From: Lysobacter sp.
Lineage (GTDB): Bacteria > Pseudomonadota > Gammaproteobacteria > Xanthomonadales > Xanthomonadaceae
NCBI GenBank assembly: GCA_030151365.1
Contig: JASLDW010000086.1
Coordinates: forward strand, 1-28,021
DNA: 28,021 nucleotides
Reading direction: 5' to 3'
Notes under the pieces: model-generated
What the model was told of the DNA's origin: nothing
Database searches by the model: none
The model's input: only the letters and a program-made list of their open reading frames with translations
Translations under genes and position numbers: made by a program
Shown here: positions 23,945 through 28,021 of the stretch, in pieces
Numbering within the stretch: position 1 is the first letter of the stretch
How the letters are laid out: every line of letters begins with the position of its first letter

Positions 23945-25310
23945 TGCGTGCATCCTGCGCCTGCGCGGCCGTGCGCCAGCCGATCCATCCGGAGACGGCG
24001 ATCGCCGCCGCACCGGTCAAGCCGAAGATCGTCCCGGCGGCGCCGATGGATTTCAGCGCATTGACCAGCAATGCGCTGGCGACATCGCCGGCGCGCCAGA
24101 CCGCGGTATCCACCGCGTTTTTGCCCTTGTAGCGCCAACTGCGCGGCACCAGCGTGTACAGGCTTTCGCGCGCGGGCTGCATCATCCCGTAGGCGGTCGC
24201 GCGCGTGACCAACAGCATCAGGACCACCCACGACAGCGTGGGCAGCAACTCGACCGGCTGGGCGACGAGGTTGCGCAGGAGTGGTACGTCGGGGATGCGC
24301 GCGATCCATGCCGCCGCCTGTTCCTGGCTGATCGCGAAGACCGGCACGTTGGGATTGCCGGACATCGCCATCGCCATGCACACCGCGATGCCGATGACCG
24401 CCCACACCGCGATGACCATGCCGGCGCCGACGCGCGGCAGCAGAAAACGCGTTGCGGTCACCTGCAGCAGGATCATCAGCAGGTTGGTGCTCATGTCGAG
24501 ATCGGCGGCGAAACGCGTACGCGCCACCGCATCGTGGAACGTCGCCTTGGAGTAATCCGTGACCAGCGCATAGCCGACCGTGCCGATGGCATCGCCGAGC
24601 AGCATCAGGATCGCCATGTTGCGCATGAAGGGCGTCGCGATGATCTGCTTCAGGCCGTCGAAGATGCCGCCGCCCACGGGTTGATTGTGGTGCTGCTTGC
24701 CGAGATCGTGGCGCTGCGACCAGCGACCGAGCATCAGCACGCACGACAGCGCGATCCCGAGCAAACCGGCGGACACCGCCAGCAACGGCGCCACGCCGAT
24801 GACGTCGACCAGCACGCGGGTGATCGCCGGGCCGGCGATCGCGCCGATGGTGCCGGCGACGCCGATCAGCGGGAACAGGCGACGCGCCTGGCCTTCGTCC
24901 CAGATGTCGGTCATGAAGCTCCAGAACACCGAGACCACGAACAGGTTGAAGACGCTGACCCACACGAAGAACACGATGCCGAGCGCGCGCGGCGAGATCA
25001 GCCCATCGCGGGCGAACAGCGGGATGAAGGCGACGAGGCAGGCGATGAAGAACAGATAAACCACGGGAACCACGATCCGTCGCGGCCAGCGCGCGACCAG
25101 CCACGCGAAGACCGGCGTCAATGCGAGCGTGGCGGCGAACGTCGCCGCGAAGAACCACGGCAGCTGGGTGGAACCGACCGCGGCCGCCAGCTGTTCGCGG
25201 ACCGGCCGGATCACGTAATAGGCGGCGAGGACGCAGAAGAAATAGACGAAGGACAGCGCCATCGCCGGCCATTCCCCCTGGTGGACGCGCTGTGAATCTG
25301 TGACGGGCAT
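23925..25310 (-). CDS. MFS transporter resembling nucleotide (Npt/Tlc) exchangers
   Basis: 461 residues with about twelve hydrophobic helices, an inner-membrane transporter. The overall pattern resembles the bacterial Npt1/Npt2-Tlc nucleotide transporter-like branch of the MFS: FVYFFCVLAAYYVIRPVREQLA near the N-terminus, SVFWSFMTDIWDEGQARRLFPLIGV, and late in the protein QPARESLYTLVPRSWRYKGKNAVDTAVWRAGD. Free-living bacteria often carry such proteins with no proven substrate, so nucleotide transport is not established. The N-terminal ATG has no visible Shine-Dalgarno sequence, and a perfect palindrome lies just upstream of it. Its 3' end overlaps the metallophosphoesterase gene, so the pair may handle a common phosphate compound; that is inference. 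Confidence 0.85.
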   Translation of the reverse strand: MPVTDSQRVHQGEWPAMALSFVYFFCVLAAYYVIRPVREQLAAAVGSTQLPWFFAATFAATLALTPVFAWLVARWPRRIVVPVVYLFFIACLVAFIPLFARDGLISPRALGIVFFVWVSVFNLFVVSVFWSFMTDIWDEGQARRLFPLIGVAGTIGAIAGPAITRVLVDVIGVAPLLAVSAGLLGIALSCVLMLGRWSQRHDLGKQHHNQPVGGGIFDGLKQIIATPFMRNMAILMLLGDAIGTVGYALVTDYSKATFHDAVARTRFAADLDMSTNLLMILLQVTATRFLLPRVGAGMVIAVWAVIGIAVCMAMAMSGNPNVPVFAISQEQAAAWIARIPDVPLLRNLVAQPVELLPTLSWVVLMLLVTRATAYGMMQPARESLYTLVPRSWRYKGKNAVDTAVWRAGDVASALLVNALKSIGAAGTIFGLTGAAAIAVSGWIGWRTAAQAQDARNAASTD

Positions 25311-25313
25311 TGG

Positions 25314-25342
25314 CGAAACGCGTTTCGACGTTGCGCGACGTT
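25314..25342. promoter_or_regulatory. Palindrome and direct repeats in the transporter/GDPD divergent region
   Basis: CGAAACG/CGTTTCG (25314-25327) is a perfect 14-base palindrome three bases before the transporter start codon. Two copies of CGACGTT (25326-25332 and 25336-25342) follow at a ten-base period. These are likely regulator sites for the divergent gene pair; the palindrome loosely recalls LacI/PurR-type operators. Confidence 0.45.
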
Positions 25343-25414
25343 AACACGGTTGCAAGGAAATTGAAGGCCAACGCCCTCAGGATGCGAGTCTGGACTCTCC
25401 CGCCCCGACCCTGC

Positions 25415-26317
25415 ATGCCGAAAACCAAACTTCTGCTGATCGCCTTGATGGTGTCGGGGACCGTCGGCGCATACGCGAAATACAGCACGCCTGATGACCT
25501 GCCTCCCGAAGTCAGGGAGCATCCGCTGGGACGCACTTACGTGGCGGCGCACCGCGGCGGCTATTTCGGTTTGCAGAACGTACAGCGCCAGTTCGACGCC
25601 ACCACCGCGACCGGCGATGCCGACATCCTGGAGATGGACCTGCACGCATCGAGCGATGGCGACGTGTTCGTCTACCACGACGATGACCTCTCGACCAAGA
25701 GCACCTGCCACGGCGAACCGCGCGCGCTGACCTCGGCGCAGATCCGCCAGTGCCGCCTGCCCGCGGGCGATCCGTTGCCGCGCTTCGAGGAAGTGCTGGC
25801 GCACGCCAAGGGCAAGCACATCTTCCTCGACGCCGAATTCAAGACGATGGACGTGATCGCTCCGGCGATCGCGATGGCCGTTCGCGCCGACATGCTAGAC
25901 CAGGTGTATTTCCAGACCCAGGGCGACCGGGCGAAATATGCGGCTGCGCGCGCGATTTCGAAGAACGTCTACCTGCAGTACAAGGCCACGAAGGACGACG
26001 ACATCGACTGGGTGATCGCACGGCACGATCCCAGGCTCGCAGTCGTCGAGATGAACGCCACGTTCGCCACCGGCGCCCGCATTGCGCGACTGCACCAGGC
26101 GGGCAAGCGGGTATCGGTCAACAGCTGGCGCTACCAGGTGCTGGAAGAACGCCTCACCGCGAGTTGCGACCAGGCTTTCCGCCGTGGCGTCGACATCGCC
26201 GTGACCAACAACCCGGCAAGCTGCAGCGCCCAGCGCGATCCGCGCCTTTACTCCGCCCAGCGCCAGGCCCTGCGCGACTTCCTGATGCAGCCCAACGAAA
26301 AGGGTGACAACGACTGA
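25415..26317 (+). CDS. Glycerophosphodiester phosphodiesterase-like secreted protein
   Basis: 300 residues from the ATG at 25415, chosen because it begins a clean signal sequence (MPKTKLLLIALMVSGTVGAYA); no Shine-Dalgarno sequence is evident. The mature, periplasmic part is a GDPD-type TIM barrel: AHRGG with His46 and Arg47, EMDLH with Glu73 and Asp75, YHDD with His88, and LDAEFK further on. GDPDs split glycerophosphodiesters from phospholipid turnover into glycerol 3-phosphate and an alcohol. The usual PENT motif after HRG reads LQNV here, so the metal-binding Glu is Gln54; activity or substrate may differ. The gene is divergent from the transporter-phosphoesterase pair. Confidence 0.85.
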   Translation: MPKTKLLLIALMVSGTVGAYAKYSTPDDLPPEVREHPLGRTYVAAHRGGYFGLQNVQRQFDATTATGDADILEMDLHASSDGDVFVYHDDDLSTKSTCHGEPRALTSAQIRQCRLPAGDPLPRFEEVLAHAKGKHIFLDAEFKTMDVIAPAIAMAVRADMLDQVYFQTQGDRAKYAAARAISKNVYLQYKATKDDDIDWVIARHDPRLAVVEMNATFATGARIARLHQAGKRVSVNSWRYQVLEERLTASCDQAFRRGVDIAVTNNPASCSAQRDPRLYSAQRQALRDFLMQPNEKGDND

Positions 26318-26433
26318 CGACGGCCCGGTCAAGTTCTTAGGAATCAAGGCGATACCCGGTGTTTCTCCCCCTGTTCATGTAATTCGCAGACAGCGTGACT
26401 ACACTGCCAATCGACCTCTTTGGAAGCTTCGCC

Positions 26434-27783
26434 GTGAACAATCCGCGTCCCGGGATCCGCCGCATGCGCCAGTCCATGCTGTCCATCCTGATCCCGGCGC
26501 TGTTGCTCGTCACGACGACCGCGGGTGCGCAAACCGCCCTGACCCCGGCGCGCCCCGATCCGGCACAGGCCTTGCCGTCGACCGCTGCCGCATCTACGCC
26601 GGCAACGGCCAATTCCGTTTCGCAGGCCGACCTGCGCGAAGTGGATCGCATCGCCCGTGCACTGGTGGCGGGCGAACGCGTGCCGGGGCTCGCCGTCGCC
26701 ATCGTCCAGAACGGACAGGTGCTGATGGAACGCGGCTATGGCGTGACCGATGTCAGCCGTCCGCAGCCGATCGATGCCCACACCACGTTCCGCCTCGCAT
26801 CGCTGTCCAAGTCGTTCGCCAGCGCGCTGACCGGCCTGCTGGTCAACGACGGTCGCCTGGCCTGGAACAACACGGTGGTGCGCTACGTGCCGAGCTTCCG
26901 CCTGCCCTCCGAAGCCGCGACCCGGAGCGTCACCGTCGCCGACCTGATGAGCCATCGCGTCGGGCTGACCCACAACGCCTACGACCGCGACATCGAGGGC
27001 AATGTCGATTACCCGAGCGCGGTGCAGAAGCTGGCATCGGCACCGATGAAGTGCATGCCCGGCGAGTGCTACGCCTACCAGAACGTCGCCTTCAGCCTGA
27101 TCGGCGACGTGGTGTTCGCCGCGACCGGCAACTTCTATTCCGATGCCGTGCAGGCGCGCCTGTTCAAGCCGCTCGGCATGAACGACGCCAGCTACGGATT
27201 GAAGGGCATCGAATCGAGCCCGCGCTGGGCCAAGCCGCACGTGCGCGGCGGCGGTCGCTGGCGCGCGCTGATGCCCAAGCCGAACTTCTACCAGCTGGCG
27301 CCCGCCGCCGGCGTCAACGCCAGCATCAGCGACATGGCGCAATGGATGATCGCGCAAAGCGGGCATCGTCCCGACGTGCTGCCCGCCAACGTGCTCGCAC
27401 AGCTGCATACCGCACAAGTGTCGACGCCGACCGAGTTGCGCGGCAGCGGCTGGCGCCATGAACGCCTCGAATCCGCCGGTTACGGATTCGGCTGGCGCGT
27501 GATGAGTTACGCCGGCCATCCGCTGTATTTCCATGGCGGCGCCGTGCAGGGTTACCGTGGCGCGATGGCGGTGCTGCCCGACCGCGATCTCGGCCTGGTG
27601 ATCCTGTGGAACAGCGAGAGCTCGCTGCCCTCCGGCCTGATGCCGACCATCCTCGACCGCGCGCTCAACCTGCCGGCAGTGGCATGGGTGCCCAACAGCA
27701 TCACCGGCGGCACGTCACCGGACATCGCCGGCGGCAACGCGCCTGCCTCCGACAACGACGACAACGGTTCCGGCAAGGACTGA
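26434..27783 (+). CDS. Serine beta-lactamase-like hydrolase (class C/DD-peptidase fold)
   Basis: 449 residues from a GTG at 26434 with GGAAG before it; an ATG at 26464 would also give a signal peptide, and an ATG at 26395 adds an unlikely N-terminus. The signal peptide ends in TTAGAQ, followed by an Ala/Pro/Thr-rich linker, so the product is exported. The catalytic motifs of the beta-lactamase (PF00144) fold are complete: SLSK (Ser123, Lys126), YQN (Tyr215, Asn217) and HGG (367-369) in place of KTG. Members include class C beta-lactamases, esterases and D-amino-acid peptidases; HGG in place of KTG is common among non-lactamase members. The substrate is therefore open. The C-terminus is a low-complexity Asp/Asn/Gly tail. 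Confidence 0.88.
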   Translation: MNNPRPGIRRMRQSMLSILIPALLLVTTTAGAQTALTPARPDPAQALPSTAAASTPATANSVSQADLREVDRIARALVAGERVPGLAVAIVQNGQVLMERGYGVTDVSRPQPIDAHTTFRLASLSKSFASALTGLLVNDGRLAWNNTVVRYVPSFRLPSEAATRSVTVADLMSHRVGLTHNAYDRDIEGNVDYPSAVQKLASAPMKCMPGECYAYQNVAFSLIGDVVFAATGNFYSDAVQARLFKPLGMNDASYGLKGIESSPRWAKPHVRGGGRWRALMPKPNFYQLAPAAGVNASISDMAQWMIAQSGHRPDVLPANVLAQLHTAQVSTPTELRGSGWRHERLESAGYGFGWRVMSYAGHPLYFHGGAVQGYRGAMAVLPDRDLGLVILWNSESSLPSGLMPTILDRALNLPAVAWVPNSITGGTSPDIAGGNAPASDNDDNGSGKD

Positions 27784-27788
27784 GCAAC

Positions 27789-27821
27789 AAAAAACTCCTC
27801 CCCGCGAACGGGAAGGAGTTT
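27789..27821 (-). terminator. Intrinsic terminator between convergent genes
   Basis: AAACTCCT and AGGAGTTT (27792-27799 and 27814-27821) enclose a second CCC/GGG stem with a one-base mismatch. On the minus strand a run of Ts follows, so it chiefly ends the histone-like gene. Plus-strand use for the hydrolase gene is possible but lacks a T-run. Confidence 0.8.
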
Positions 27822-27847
27822 CAAGGTATTGCAGATGCGATCGATGA

Positions 27848-28021
27848 TCAGATCATCGGGGTCGGCATCATCGGCAGCGCAGCGGCCTTCTTGGAAGCAC
27901 GCTTCTTGCCGCCCTTCTTCGCAGCCTTCTTGGCGGCCGGCTTCTTGGCAGCCTTCTTGGTGGCCTTCTTCGCGGTCTTCTTGGCAGCCTTGCGGACGGT
28001 CTTCTTGGCGGCCTTCTTCGC
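27848..28021 (-). CDS. Histone H1-like Ala/Lys-rich DNA-binding protein, C-terminal part
   Basis: The last 57 codons of a gene that continues past the window edge. They consist of AKKAAKK-type repeats with occasional Thr, Arg, Gly and Pro, then a short non-basic tail ALPMMPTPMI. This is the composition of histone H1/HC2-like nucleoid proteins found in Xanthomonadaceae, which bind DNA through charge. The repeat is visible as CTT-CTT-GGC units on the plus strand. The N-terminal part is not seen, so size and any other domain are unknown. Confidence 0.82.
   Translation of the reverse strand, partial: AKKAAKKTVRKAAKKTAKKATKKAAKKPAAKKAAKKGGKKRASKKAAALPMMPTPMI

Noticed and set aside
27870..28021. 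CTT-rich periodic sequence as a CRISPR or microsatellite
   Set aside because: It translates throughout as Lys/Ala repeats in one frame ending in a stop and a terminator, so it is coding.

Overview
The window looks like chromosome of a GC-rich gammaproteobacterium of the Xanthomonadaceae (Lysobacter, Luteimonas or Stenotrophomonas type). The basis is the gene set: an S-box riboswitch upstream of a MetX-type gene, Oar-like TonB-dependent receptors with the family's N-terminal signature, GTP-type PEP carboxykinase, a FadE-type acyl-CoA dehydrogenase beside a TetR regulator, and an Ala/Lys-rich histone H1-like protein. This is inferred from gene content and style, not from a database search. I see no rRNA, tRNA, CRISPR array, insertion sequence, integrase or phage gene.

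Left part (1-8070): the 5' end of a methionine-biosynthesis gene (minus) under a SAM-I riboswitch; then, rightward, a secreted M23 peptidase, release factor 3 (prfC), an AsmA-family envelope protein and a haemolysin III/TrhA membrane protein. After that come a CBS-pair protein and the peptidoglycan glycosyltransferase mtgA (both minus), with mtgA divergent from the redox chaperone hslO.

Middle part (8070-17880): a secreted protein of unknown function between a good promoter and a good terminator. It is followed on the minus strand by the most distinctive locus here: two closely related Oar-like TonB-dependent receptors flanking a TPR-sulfotransferase. The receptors share signal peptide, architecture and a duplicated leader element. 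Only the downstream copy has a perfect CRP/Clp-type palindrome in front. The sulfotransferase starts just after the terminator of the upstream receptor, so it may depend on read-through.

Right part (17880-28021): pckG and a TetR gene form a likely operon divergent from fadE, which suggests joint control of fatty-acid oxidation and gluconeogenesis. Then come a membrane-anchored metallophosphoesterase overlapping a nucleotide-transporter-like MFS gene (minus), a glycerophosphodiester phosphodiesterase-like protein with an altered motif, a serine beta-lactamase-like hydrolase, a terminator, and the 3' end of a histone H1-like gene running off the edge.

Most of the window is ordinary chromosomal housekeeping. 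The receptor-sulfotransferase-receptor cassette is the best candidate for a poorly described system.
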